A stretch of DNA of 64,000 nucleotides from Paracoccaceae bacterium (GTDB taxonomy: Bacteria; Pseudomonadota; Alphaproteobacteria; Rhodobacterales; Rhodobacteraceae). Within the stretch, counting starts at the first letter, position 1. The number at the start of each line of letters is the position of its first letter. Positions 56,463 to 64,000 of the stretch are shown piece by piece. Under the pieces are notes generated by a model. It did no database searches. It had not been told where the DNA came from and saw nothing but the letters and a program-made list of their open reading frames with translations. Position numbers and translations under genes: made by a program. The DNA is taken from positions 149,972 to 213,971 of the forward strand of contig JANSYL010000004.1 in the NCBI GenBank assembly GCA_024742455.1. Direction: 5' to 3'.

Positions 56463-57176
56463 ATGCGGTTCGGTATCATCATTGCGGCCCTGTTGGCGCT
56501 CGGGGCCTGCGTGCCCGCCACCCGGTCGCCCACGGTCACGACCCCGCCCTCGGATATCACCATCGCCGAGGCGCAGCGCGCCGTGCAGACCTTTATCGAG
56601 GTGGTGCAGCGCATGGAGCCCGTGGCCGAAGATATCTGCCGTCGCGACCGGCCCGGCGCGAATTGCGATTTCGAGATCTATGTCGACCGGGACCCGGCCT
56701 CAGGCGTCAACGCCTTCCAGACGGTTGATCGCTGGAACCGGCCGGTCATCATCTTCACCGTGGGCCTGATCGCCGAGGCGCGCAATGCCGACGAGATCGC
56801 CTTTGTCATGGGGCATGAGGCGGCCCATCACATCGCGGGCCACCTGGATGCGCGCCGGGTCCAGGCCGATGCGGGCGCGGTGATCTTCGGCGAGATTGCC
56901 CGCGCCGGCGGCGCTTCCCCCGACCTGGTGGGCGAGGCCGCACGGATCGGATCGGTCGTCGCCTCGCGCCGTTTCACCCAGGCCGCCGAGCTTGAGGCCG
57001 ATGCCCTTGGGGCGGTGATCGCCCATCAATCGGGCTATGACCCCCTAAACGGGGCGCAGTTCTTCAGCCGCCTGCCGGACCCGACCCACCGGTTCCTCAG
57101 CACCCATCCGCCGAATGCCCTCAGATTGAGCACCGTGCGCCGCACGATGGCTGAAATCCAGGGGGGCGGGGTGTAA
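56463..57176 (+). CDS. M48-family metalloprotease lipoprotein
   Basis: A 237-residue lipoprotein. The signal MRFGIIIAALLALGACVPA has the lipobox ALGAC. The zinc site HEAAH lies in FVMGHEAAHHIAGHLDARRV, with the third ligand in QAAELEADALGAVIAHQSGY, as in BepA/YcaL-type M48 proteases. It may help quality control of outer-membrane proteins. It is divergent from the DCC gene. Confidence 0.88.
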   Translation: MRFGIIIAALLALGACVPATRSPTVTTPPSDITIAEAQRAVQTFIEVVQRMEPVAEDICRRDRPGANCDFEIYVDRDPASGVNAFQTVDRWNRPVIIFTVGLIAEARNADEIAFVMGHEAAHHIAGHLDARRVQADAGAVIFGEIARAGGASPDLVGEAARIGSVVASRRFTQAAELEADALGAVIAHQSGYDPLNGAQFFSRLPDPTHRFLSTHPPNALRLSTVRRTMAEIQGGGV

Positions 57177-57287
57177 TCGCCCGCCCGCTTGATCTGCGTC
57201 AAAGTCGCCCATCCCGCGCCCGGTAGCGTCCGGGTCGGGGCCTGCCTGCGCGGTGCCCGTGACGGATACGGATCAAGGGGTGACGGT

Positions 57288-57539
57288 ATGCAAGGCAACA
57301 AGACCAGGGCGGACCACGCGGCGCTGATGGGCCGGATGGCCAAGACGCTTGGCGTGGACCTGGACGAGGCGGAACTGCGCGGCGACCTGCCGCCGGAGAT
57401 GCGCGATGACATGGTGCTGGCCTGCACCGGGTGTTCGGACCCTGCCGGGTGCCGCGAATGGCTGGCCGCGCATCGGCGCGCCGAGGCGGCACCGGGATAT
57501 TGCCGCAACGCCGATCTGCTGGTCGAACTGCGCGACTGA
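57288..57539 (+). CDS. DUF6455 family protein
   Basis: An 83-residue protein with clustered cysteines (VLACTGCSDPAGCREWLAAH and PGYCRNADLLVEL) that could bind a metal or form a small redox site. The family is common in Rhodobacteraceae and of unknown function. It converges with the broken cutA gene 4 bases away. Confidence 0.82.
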   Translation: MQGNKTRADHAALMGRMAKTLGVDLDEAELRGDLPPEMRDDMVLACTGCSDPAGCREWLAAHRRAEAAPGYCRNADLLVELRD

Positions 57540-57543
57540 CGCC

Positions 57544-57844
57544 TCAGCGCGTCTCGCCGTCCAGCCAGTCCTGCGCGGCCTCGGTCGTGCCCACGGTCTC
57601 CCAGGTTATCACGGGCATAGGGGTGCCGGTCGGTCAGCGTTTCGACCAGGGCCGCGCGCAGGGCCTCGGTCGTCTTGAAAACGACCATCACCTCGGCCTC
57701 CTGCGCCACCGACCCTTTCCAGTGAAACAGGCTGGTCACGCCCGGCACGATATTGGCGCAGGCCGCCTGCCGCGCGCCCAGTGCTGCCCGGGCAAGCGCC
57801 TCGGCCTCGGCGGTGTCGGACACGGTGGTGGTCACATGGATCAT
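57544..57844 (-). pseudogene. cutA: cutA with a 5-nt deletion near its 3' end
   Basis: The frame from ATG 57844 reads as CutA (MIHVTTTVSDTAEAEALARA, ANIVPGVTSLFHWKGSVAQE), a small periplasmic/cytosolic trimer linked to copper tolerance. At 57616 it loses frame right after the conserved HPY. The expected C-terminus PVITWETVGTTEAAQDWLDG plus ETR-stop is present in another frame. Restoring 5 nt (for DL after HPY) would give a normal protein of 101 residues. Either a real mutation or a sequencing error is possible. Confidence 0.85.
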
Positions 57845-57956
57845 GCGGGCATGGTAATCAGCCCGGCCCGCGCCGCCAAGCCGGGCGGCGGGTGACAGGG
57901 GCGCGTCTTTGGGGCAATCTGGGTGCATGGTCCGACCCTTTTCAGGATGCCCCCTC

Positions 57957-58295
57957 ATGCTTCGCACATTCATGACCGCCGCCGCCCTTTTCATCATCGG
58001 CACCGTTGCCGCGATGGCTGATATCTCGGGCAGCTATTTCGTTTACGGCCGCAACGCCGATGGCAGCGCCTATGACGGCACGCTCCAGATCGTCGAGATA
58101 GGGGACAAGACCTACAACGTCTTCTGGTCCGTGGGCACGGAATACAGCGGCACCGGAACGCTGGAAGGCTCGGTTTTCACCGTGGAATGGGGCGCGGCGG
58201 ACCCCGCCGTCTACGTGGTGATGCCCGATGGCGAGCTGCACGGAACCTGGGCCGATGGCCTGGGTCTTGAGCTTCTCAGCCGGACCCCGCGCTAA
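57957..58295 (+). CDS. Small exported hypothetical protein
   Basis: A 112-residue protein with a signal peptide ([20 protein letters not shown], cut before ADISG) and a beta-rich mature part ([50 protein letters not shown]). It is probably a secreted or periplasmic beta-barrel or lipocalin-like domain; family not identified. It overlaps rimO by 4 nt at the 3' end. Confidence 0.72.
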   Translation: MLRTFMTAAALFIIGTVAAMADISGSYFVYGRNADGSAYDGTLQIVEIGDKTYNVFWSVGTEYSGTGTLEGSVFTVEWGAADPAVYVVMPDGELHGTWADGLGLELLSRTPR

Positions 58296-59656
58296 ACGCG
58301 CCGTCCCCACAGGTCGTAGTCGGACGCCTCGTCCACCTCGACCTCGACCATGTCACCGGGGGCCAGCGTCTCGTGGCCCTCATCGATGAACAGGTGCCCG
58401 TCGATCTCGGGCGCATCGGCCATCGTGCGGCAGGTGGCGGCATCGTCTTCGACCAGGTCGACCAGCACCGTCATCTTCGTGCCGACCCGGGCCGCCAGCC
58501 GTGCCTCGGAAATGGCCTGCGCCTTTTCCATGAACCGGTTCCAGCGATCTTGCTTGATCTCTTCCGGCACATGGTCGGGCAGAGCGTTTGACCGGGCGCC
58601 GGCGACGTTTTCGTATTTGAAGCAGCCGACGCGGTCGAGCTGCGCCTCGTCCAGCCAGTCGAGAAGCGTCTGGAACTCTGCCTCCGTCTCACCGGGGTAG
58701 CCGACGATGAAGGTGGACCGCAGCGTCAGGTCGGGGCAGACCGCGCGCCAGGCCGCGATTTCGTCCAGCGTGCGCGCCGCCGCCGCCGGGCGCGCCATGC
58801 GTTTCAGAACGTCCGGGTGCGCATGCTGGAACGGGATATCCAGATAGGGCAGCAGCCCGTTCGCCGGGTCCGCCATCAGCGGCACAAGATCGCGCACATG
58901 CGGGTAGGGATAGACGTAGTGCAGCCGCACCCAGGCCCCGAGCGACCCCAGGTCGCGCGCCAGGCCCAGGATCGGGAACTTGTCGTCGCGCCCCTTCCAG
59001 TCGGTGCCATAGGCCGAGGTATCCTGGCTGATCACCAGGATTTCCTTCACCCCGGCCTCGACCAGTTTCTCCGCCTCGCGCATCACCGCATGGGCAGGGC
59101 GCGAGACCAGCCGCCCGCGCATGTCGGGGATGATGCAGAACCTGCATTTGTGATCGCAGCCTTCCGCGATCTTCAGATAGGCGTAGTGGCGCGGCGTCAG
59201 CTTCACGCCTGAAGGCGGCAGCAGGTCAATGAACGGGTCGGGCGCGGGCGGCACTGCGGCATGCACGGCATCCAGAACCTGTTCGTATTGTTGCGGTCCG
59301 GTCACCGCAAGCACCCGGGGATGGGCCCCGGTGATATAGTCGGGCTCCGCCCCCAGGCAGCCGGTCACGATCACCCGGCCGTTCTCGGCCAGCGCCTCGC
59401 CGATCGCGTCGAGGCTTTCGGCCTTGGCGCTGTCCAGAAACCCGCAGGTGTTCACGATCACCGCGTCGGCGCCGCTGTAATCGGGGCTGATCCCGTAGCC
59501 TTCGGCCCTGAGCCGCGTCAGGATGCGTTCACTGTCGACCAGGGCCTTGGGACAGCCAAGCGAGACCATCCCGATCTGCGGCTGGCCCGGGCGCGCGGCG
59601 GCGGGCACGGCGGCATTGGCCCGGTCGGGGCGCAGGTCGGGCGGGTTCTGGGTCAT
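58292..59656 (-). CDS. rimO: Ribosomal protein S12 methylthiotransferase
   Basis: A 454-residue radical-SAM enzyme that adds a methylthio group to Asp89 of S12. Seen: the N-terminal MTTase domain ([33 protein letters not shown]), the SAM iron-sulfur motif CDHKCRFC (CxxxCxxC) and a C-terminal TRAM domain ([20 protein letters not shown]). ATG 59656 is used; the longer frame upstream overlaps the divergent AsmA gene. Confidence 0.95.
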   Translation of the reverse strand: MTQNPPDLRPDRANAAVPAAARPGQPQIGMVSLGCPKALVDSERILTRLRAEGYGISPDYSGADAVIVNTCGFLDSAKAESLDAIGEALAENGRVIVTGCLGAEPDYITGAHPRVLAVTGPQQYEQVLDAVHAAVPPAPDPFIDLLPPSGVKLTPRHYAYLKIAEGCDHKCRFCIIPDMRGRLVSRPAHAVMREAEKLVEAGVKEILVISQDTSAYGTDWKGRDDKFPILGLARDLGSLGAWVRLHYVYPYPHVRDLVPLMADPANGLLPYLDIPFQHAHPDVLKRMARPAAAARTLDEIAAWRAVCPDLTLRSTFIVGYPGETEAEFQTLLDWLDEAQLDRVGCFKYENVAGARSNALPDHVPEEIKQDRWNRFMEKAQAISEARLAARVGTKMTVLVDLVEDDAATCRTMADAPEIDGHLFIDEGHETLAPGDMVEVEVDEASDYDLWGRRV

Positions 59657-59768
59657 GGCCCCGGGACATAAACCGATGCGCGACCCTTCGCCAGCCCGGA
59701 TGCGGTCACGCAGACGGCAGTTGTTCCGCGCCGTGAAAGGTCCATAAAGAGAGCAAAGGAGGACCGCG

Positions 59769-61778
59769 ATGCGCTGGATCATGTCTTTGGTATTGGGCCT
59801 TGCGCTGCTGGCAGGGCTTGGGGTGGCGGCGCTGTTCCTGCTGCCATCCGACCGGATAGCGGCGCTGGCGGCCGACCGGATCGCCGCCGCCACCGGACGC
59901 GAGGTCGTGATCGCGGGGGATGTGCGCCCGACACTGTTCCCGTCGCTCGGGGTGCGGGCCGAGGATTTCACCATCGGCAACCCGGACTGGGTCGATGCCG
60001 GCCCGATGATCGAAGCCGAGGCGCTGGCCGTGTCGGTGCCATGGCGTGCGGTTTTCGCGGGCGCGATCGAGGTGGAGGACCTGACGCTGATCGCCCCGCG
60101 CGTGATCCTGGTGCGCGCTGCGGATGGCCGCAGCTCGTGGTCCTTTGACGGGGATCCGGACGCCGCGGCGGCGGCGGACGCGCCGCCGACGGATGCGCGC
60201 GCCGATGAAACCGCGCCACCATCTGCCGGTCCCGCGTTGCGGCTGGCGCTTGACCGGGCGGTGCTGCGCGACGGGCAGGTCACCTTTCTCGACCTTGCCG
60301 CCGACCGGCGCATCGACATCACGGATGTGACTGCGGAGCTGCGGCTGCCCGCCTCGGGCGTGGCGCGCCTGTCGGCGGAGGCGGCGATCAACGGGGCCAC
60401 GGCCTCGGTCACGGCCGAACTCGATGGCGTGGCCGACCTGCTCGACGGGGGGGTGCGCCCGGTTCTCGCAAGCCTCGACTGGCAGGGCGGCAGCGCCGGG
60501 TTCGAGGGGCGCATGGCGCTGACCCCGGCGGCGGAAGGGCGGTTCAGCCTCGACGCGCGCGACCTTGGCCCGGTGCTGGCACTGGCAGGGCAGGATGCGC
60601 CTGATCTGCCTGCGGGGCTTGGCCGTGACCGGATCGTCGCGGCGGGTCAGCTGACCCTGACCGAGGCGGGAACGCTCCACCTGCGCGAAGGGTCGGTGAT
60701 GCTTGATGACAACGCCCTGTCGGTCGATCTGGATGTCACGCCGGGCAGCGACCGTCCGTCGCTGCGCGGCACCGTCACCGCCGAGGCGCTGGTGCTGCCC
60801 GCGAGCGCCGGCGGCGGGGGCGGCGATGGCACGGGCGGGGGCGGTGGCACTGCGGGTGGCAGCAGCGCCGGGGGCTGGTCCAGCGCGCCCATCGACACCT
60901 CGGGCCTGTTCGCCGCCGATGCCGAGATCGGGCTGCGCCTGGGACGGCTGAGCGCCGGGGACACCACGCTCGCCCCGCTCAACGCCCGGGTCACCAATGA
61001 TGCGGGCCGCGCGGTGATCGACATTGAAAATGCAGGCCTTTATGGCGGCACGCTGGCCGGCCAGGTCGTGGTGAACGGTCGCGGCAGCCTTTCGGCGCGC
61101 ACCGACCTGATCCTGGCCGGGGTGCAGTTGCAGCCACTGTTGTCGGCGACGGCGGGCTATGACCGGCTGGAAGGATCCGGCAGCATCAGCCTGCAGGTTC
61201 TGGGCGCGGGCAATTCGGTGGCGGCGCTGATGTCTTCGCTGGACGGGCAGGGGGATTTCGCCTTCGGATCGGGGGCGATCATCGGGCTGGATATCGCGGG
61301 CATGATCCGCAATTTCGACACCTCGTTCCGGGGGCCGGGCCAGCGCACCGTCTATGACAGCGTCACCGCCAGCTTCACGATCACCGATGGAGTTCTGGCC
61401 AATGACGACCTGGAACTGACCGCGCCCTGGGGCGGGATCACCGGGGCGGGGACGGTCAACCTGGGGGCGCAGACGCTGAATTACCGGGTGATCCCGGGCG
61501 TGCTGCGCGATGACACGGGCGCCACGGATATCAATGTTCCTGTATTGATTTCAGGGCCTTGGTCGGCGCCGTCCTATCAGCCGGACCTTGCCTACCTGGC
61601 CGAACAGGACCTGTCGGAACAGGCCGACCGGCTGGGCGACGCGGCCCGCGAGGCGGTGGGGGACGCGCTGGGCACCGAGCTGCCCGGGGGGGGCCTGGAC
61701 GAGATCGGCCCGGCTCTGGACGACGCCCTGCGCGAGGAAGCCGAAGGCGCGCTGCAACGGCTGCTGGGCGGCAACTGA
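59769..61778 (+). CDS. AsmA-family protein
   Basis: A 669-residue protein with one N-terminal helix ([20 protein letters not shown]), an AsmA N-terminal domain ([40 protein letters not shown]) and an AsmA_2 C-terminal region ([40 protein letters not shown]). A Gly/Ser-rich linker lies at about 350-370. AsmA-like proteins help phospholipid transport and outer-membrane assembly. Confidence 0.9.
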   Translation: MRWIMSLVLGLALLAGLGVAALFLLPSDRIAALAADRIAAATGREVVIAGDVRPTLFPSLGVRAEDFTIGNPDWVDAGPMIEAEALAVSVPWRAVFAGAIEVEDLTLIAPRVILVRAADGRSSWSFDGDPDAAAAADAPPTDARADETAPPSAGPALRLALDRAVLRDGQVTFLDLAADRRIDITDVTAELRLPASGVARLSAEAAINGATASVTAELDGVADLLDGGVRPVLASLDWQGGSAGFEGRMALTPAAEGRFSLDARDLGPVLALAGQDAPDLPAGLGRDRIVAAGQLTLTEAGTLHLREGSVMLDDNALSVDLDVTPGSDRPSLRGTVTAEALVLPASAGGGGGDGTGGGGGTAGGSSAGGWSSAPIDTSGLFAADAEIGLRLGRLSAGDTTLAPLNARVTNDAGRAVIDIENAGLYGGTLAGQVVVNGRGSLSARTDLILAGVQLQPLLSATAGYDRLEGSGSISLQVLGAGNSVAALMSSLDGQGDFAFGSGAIIGLDIAGMIRNFDTSFRGPGQRTVYDSVTASFTITDGVLANDDLELTAPWGGITGAGTVNLGAQTLNYRVIPGVLRDDTGATDINVPVLISGPWSAPSYQPDLAYLAEQDLSEQADRLGDAAREAVGDALGTELPGGGLDEIGPALDDALREEAEGALQRLLGGN

Positions 61779-62291
61779 GCCGCGCGCGGAGGGGCGCGAC
61801 GGGGGTTAACAGGGCGCGGAGATGCAGGCCGCGGGGCCTGTCACACCGCGTACACAGCCCGTACACACCCCGTGCATACGGCAGGGCAGGGCAGCGGCGT
61901 TAACCATTTTGCGGGGATGCGCGCCGCCGGAAAGGATGTCCGGCGCAGCGTCTTTCTGACGGTATCCACGCGGCGATGACGCATCGAATGTCCCGAGACG
62001 AGAGTCCCTGCCGGCCTGGACCGGGCCATGCCGGAGAAGATGCCGCCAGTGATCAGGGCAGCGATGTTCCGGCGGCGTTGGAAGCGACCGCCGGGGGTCC
62101 GTCATTCTGGTCCAGCGTCCGGGTGCCTGCCGCGCTGGCGCAGGTCTGGGTCTGGTCCTTCCTGGACCCTGGTGGCAGGCGCAGCGGTCGTACCAATGGG
62201 CGGGGAGCGGACGTTCGCTGCAGATGCGAACAACGAGCAGGCAAATCTCAGGAACGGACATCGGGCGCCCGACTGCGATGCGTATCGCCCG
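61779..62291. other. Gene-free 513-bp stretch at the edge of the accessory segment
   Basis: It holds the second copy of the 42-bp element, then about 400 bases of high-GC sequence with no convincing gene in any frame. It may include remnants of older insertions, as overlapping frames give protein-like but undefined pieces. At about 62290 the composition changes to the AT-richer segment. Confidence 0.6.
61838..61879 (-). repeat. 42-bp element, copy B, after the AsmA gene
   Basis: The reverse complement of this stretch matches the copy at 2684-2725 at 39 of 42 positions and keeps its 11-bp periodicity (TGTGTACGGGC, TGTGTACGCGG). It starts 60 bases after the AsmA stop. Confidence 0.7.
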
Positions 62292-62927
62292 TTAAAGCAA
62301 ACCTACTGTTCGCAGGTACGCCCTTACGGTAGCCGCGAACTCAGAGCCGTCTTCAGCGTAGCTTAGGATTTCCTCTCGCAGGAAGTCCTTGGTTGGCCCT
62401 TCTCCAGTCTCGTTCCATTGGTGCACGAGTAGGTTTATCCTTTCGAGCATCTCTTGCTTGCGCTCGACCAGAGCGGTGCGCGAAAGTTTTAGCTGTCGTT
62501 GCGTTCGCAAACCTTTTGCATCGCGGTGAAGAACCAACGGACCGACAAAATAAAGATGGTCCGACGGTTCGTCTGTATACGGATTAACTAAAGGCTCAGC
62601 ATCCGAGAAGTAATCGGATTTCTCCCTATTACACTCGGAACAGACGTAAGTTAGATTTTCCCAGCTGACACAGAGTTCGGGCTTCTCCGAAACAGGCAGG
62701 ATGTGATCGGTTTCTCCGGGGTGGACGTGAGAAACTTTGGACTCACAATACGCGCACTTCTCCGAAGTTTCTTCTCGAAGACATTGCTTTATCGTCGGAT
62801 GCCGGTAGCGGAAGCGCACCACTGGGGTTAAGGTACCTGCCGCTTTCCGCGAGAGAAACTCAGCCGTCCAAGTTGCGCCGTTGTTCACCAGTACAACTGG
62901 TTCTGCAAGTTTTTGAAGATGGATCAT
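62292..62927 (-). CDS. HNH endonuclease, PtuB-like (putative Septu component)
   Basis: A 211-residue protein with a zinc-bound HNH fold. Residues visible: C58-x2-C61 (KCAYCESKV), D74-H75 (GETDHILPV), W89-E90-N91-L92, and C96-x2-C99-N100 (YVCSECNREKSDYF). The C-terminal half is helical and unassigned. The gene starts 7 bases after the ATPase stop, so the two form an operon. An ATPase gene followed by such an HNH gene is the layout of Septu phage defence. Base composition is clearly less GC-rich than the rest of the window. Confidence 0.8.
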   Translation of the reverse strand: MIHLQKLAEPVVLVNNGATWTAEFLSRKAAGTLTPVVRFRYRHPTIKQCLREETSEKCAYCESKVSHVHPGETDHILPVSEKPELCVSWENLTYVCSECNREKSDYFSDAEPLVNPYTDEPSDHLYFVGPLVLHRDAKGLRTQRQLKLSRTALVERKQEMLERINLLVHQWNETGEGPTKDFLREEILSYAEDGSEFAATVRAYLRTVGLL

Positions 62928-62934
62928 ACGCAGC

Positions 62935-63860
62935 TCAAGTCTTGGCTACCCGGCTGATTGTCTCCGGAATGAACTCTTCAAGCTTTAGCTGCCTCAGTTC
63001 CTCGCGAAGCTCGCGCAGGGTAGTGTCGTCGATCTCTCGCGCACCGTAGCGCTCCACAATTTCCTCGATCTTGGTCTCAACCCAAAGCGGCTTTGTGTGC
63101 TCCAAACCCAAGACCTCACGGAGGATGTCATTTGACGATCCGGCCCTGTTGATGAGGTCAAGCTTCGTACTGAACACTCGGCTTGGCACTTCATTGTCGT
63201 AGTCCAGGACGTACACATTTGAGTCGGCGACTGACGTGACCATGAACGGGTTGTGCGTCGCGATAATGAACTGAACTTGCGGAAAAGCTTCCATAAAATC
63301 AGGCAACAACGTCTTTTGCAAAGTGGGGTGAAGATGGTTCTCAGGTTCATCAATTATCGCCACGAGAGAGCCATAAACCAAAGTCGCCATGTGCAGTTGC
63401 CATGACATGTCGATTATTGCGGAAACGCCTCCTGAGACTGCATCCAGCGAGAACTCACCGGTGTCCGTATCAAGAACTACCTCGGGAAGGCGGATCATGA
63501 TGCGTTGAAACCCGAGAGATTTGGGCAGCACTTTCTTAAGCACTGCTTCAAAGCCTTCAAGTGTCTGGATTGCATCTTCATTTCGGGCGACGGCCTGATT
63601 TCCGTAGCCAAAGGTCGCAAGTGAAATGAGCGCTTCCTTCAGTCGGAAGCTGGCTGACTGCGTCCTTGCGTTCGGTTGGTACCGTTGGCGAAGTTCGTTC
63701 AGGTAGGTGTCTAAGAGCCGCTGTCGCGCGTTGAGGCTGGTGGGTATCGTTGAGACAGGCGCATAGACGTAGACTGGCCTATGAGAAGGGACAAAGATAC
63801 CATTCACTGGACGCTGATTGGTGATGTTGATGTTGTATTGATTGCCAACTTCGTGGGGCA
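62935..63860 (-). pseudogene. AAA ATPase (PtuA-like), 5' end lost to an IS256-family insertion
   Basis: The preserved C-terminal part (290 residues from GTG 63807; the frame is open further up to the IS edge) has the ABC-type signature SGG (125-127 in SLDAVSGGVSAII), Walker B LVAIIDEPENHLHPTLQ (about 148-164) and the H-loop IIATHNPFMV. Walker A is missing. The frame continues upstream as HEVGNQYNINITNQRPVNG before meeting IS sequence at about 63860. A working PtuA-like protein would carry 150 or more residues before this point, so the gene is probably inactive. Confidence 0.75.
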
Positions 63861-64000
63861 GGAGAGTGTCAGGTCTTCTGTGTACGGCTGATTGGGTCCA
63901 TGCTTCCTGAGAGGAGCAAGGACGATGACGATTTCGAACGAACTGCTGGACGAGTTGCTGAAGGGCTGCAAGCGGCCTGAGGATCTGCTGGGCGAAGCGG
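63861..64000 (+). mobile_element. IS256-family insertion sequence, left end (runs off the window)
   Basis: The segment begins near GGAGAGTGTCAGGTCTTCTG, which resembles IS256-family terminal repeats (GTGTCAG core), followed by a transposase start. The exact boundary is uncertain by several bases, and the far end and target duplication are outside the window. Confidence 0.75.
63925..64000 (+). CDS. IS256-family transposase, N-terminus
   Basis: The first 25 residues read MTISNELLDELLKGCKRPED plus LLGEA, the characteristic start of alphaproteobacterial IS256-family (mutator-type) transposases. A GAGGAG ribosome site lies 9 bases ahead. The DDE catalytic region is beyond the window edge. Confidence 0.88.
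   Translation, partial: MTISNELLDELLKGCKRPEDLLGEA

Noticed and set aside
57035..58003. A single 322-residue minus-strand protein covering cutA and beyond
   Set aside because: After HPY the frame is Arg/Ser/Pro-rich and runs opposite the DUF6455 and M48 genes; it exists only because the cutA frameshift removes the normal stop.
62292..63860. Toxin-antitoxin reading of the ATPase-HNH pair
   Set aside because: Sizes and motifs (HNH zinc finger, ABC-type ATPase) fit an ATPase-nuclease defence module much better than any known toxin-antitoxin type.

Overview
The window looks like the chromosome of a high-GC alphaproteobacterium of the Rhodobacteraceae (Roseobacter group). The grounds are the hisS-hisZ-hisG order with a short-form HisG, a 757-residue B12-dependent ribonucleotide reductase, small Rhodobacterales families (DUF1127, DUF1489, DUF6455), a Tol-Pal/cpoB/tilS/ftsH block, a Tad pilus locus and frequent ATGA or GTGA start/stop overlaps. 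No rRNA, tRNA or CRISPR array was recognised.

Layout. 1-6.6 kb: the 5' part of ileS, a DMT exporter, slyX, hisS-hisZ-hisG and a DUF1489 gene. 6.7-17.2 kb: nrdJ, an LpxR-like outer-membrane protein, a Hint-domain protein, a glutaminase fused to STAS and cyclic-nucleotide domains, rpsD, an MFS carrier, prmA and DUF1127. 17.6-29.4 kb: ruvC-ruvA-(27-codon ORF)-ruvB, ybgC-tolQ-tolR-tolA-tolB-pal-cpoB, tilS and ftsH, covering Holliday-junction processing, envelope constriction and membrane proteolysis. 29.5-38.6 kb: small conserved proteins, a MOSC protein, a cNMP-binding membrane protein, fhs-folD (C1 folate metabolism), a PaaI-type thioesterase and the PdeM/DEXH-helicase pair of the ligase-associated DNA-repair group. 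38.8-51.2 kb, minus strand: a Tad (Flp) pilus locus with three flp pilins, cpaB, cpaC, an OmpA-like lipoprotein, cpaE/tadZ, cpaF/tadA, tadB, tadC, two TPR lipoproteins, cpaA and a pilus-associated AAA+ ATPase. A divergent lytic transglycosylase may open the peptidoglycan for it. 52.3-61.8 kb: a CoA-transferase pair with a YciA-type thioesterase, a class II deacetylase, a DCC oxidoreductase, an M48 lipoprotein protease, a cutA gene broken by an apparent 5-nt deletion, rimO and an AsmA-family protein.

The last 2 kb differ from the rest. Composition becomes visibly AT-richer, and an HNH nuclease gene follows an AAA ATPase gene that has lost its 5' half (and so its Walker A) to an IS256-family element running off the window. 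The pair resembles a Septu (PtuA/PtuB) phage-defence module and is the best candidate for an unusual system here, although this copy appears inactivated.

Another unexplained signal is a 42-bp element with about 11-bp internal periodicity. It lies just upstream of hisS and again, inverted and matching at 39 of 42 positions, just after the AsmA gene beside the accessory segment. Other notable points are two Flp pilins with identical mature sequence but many synonymous differences, a tiny ORF coupled at both ends between ruvA and ruvB, and a hexamer repeat on the prmA start codon.
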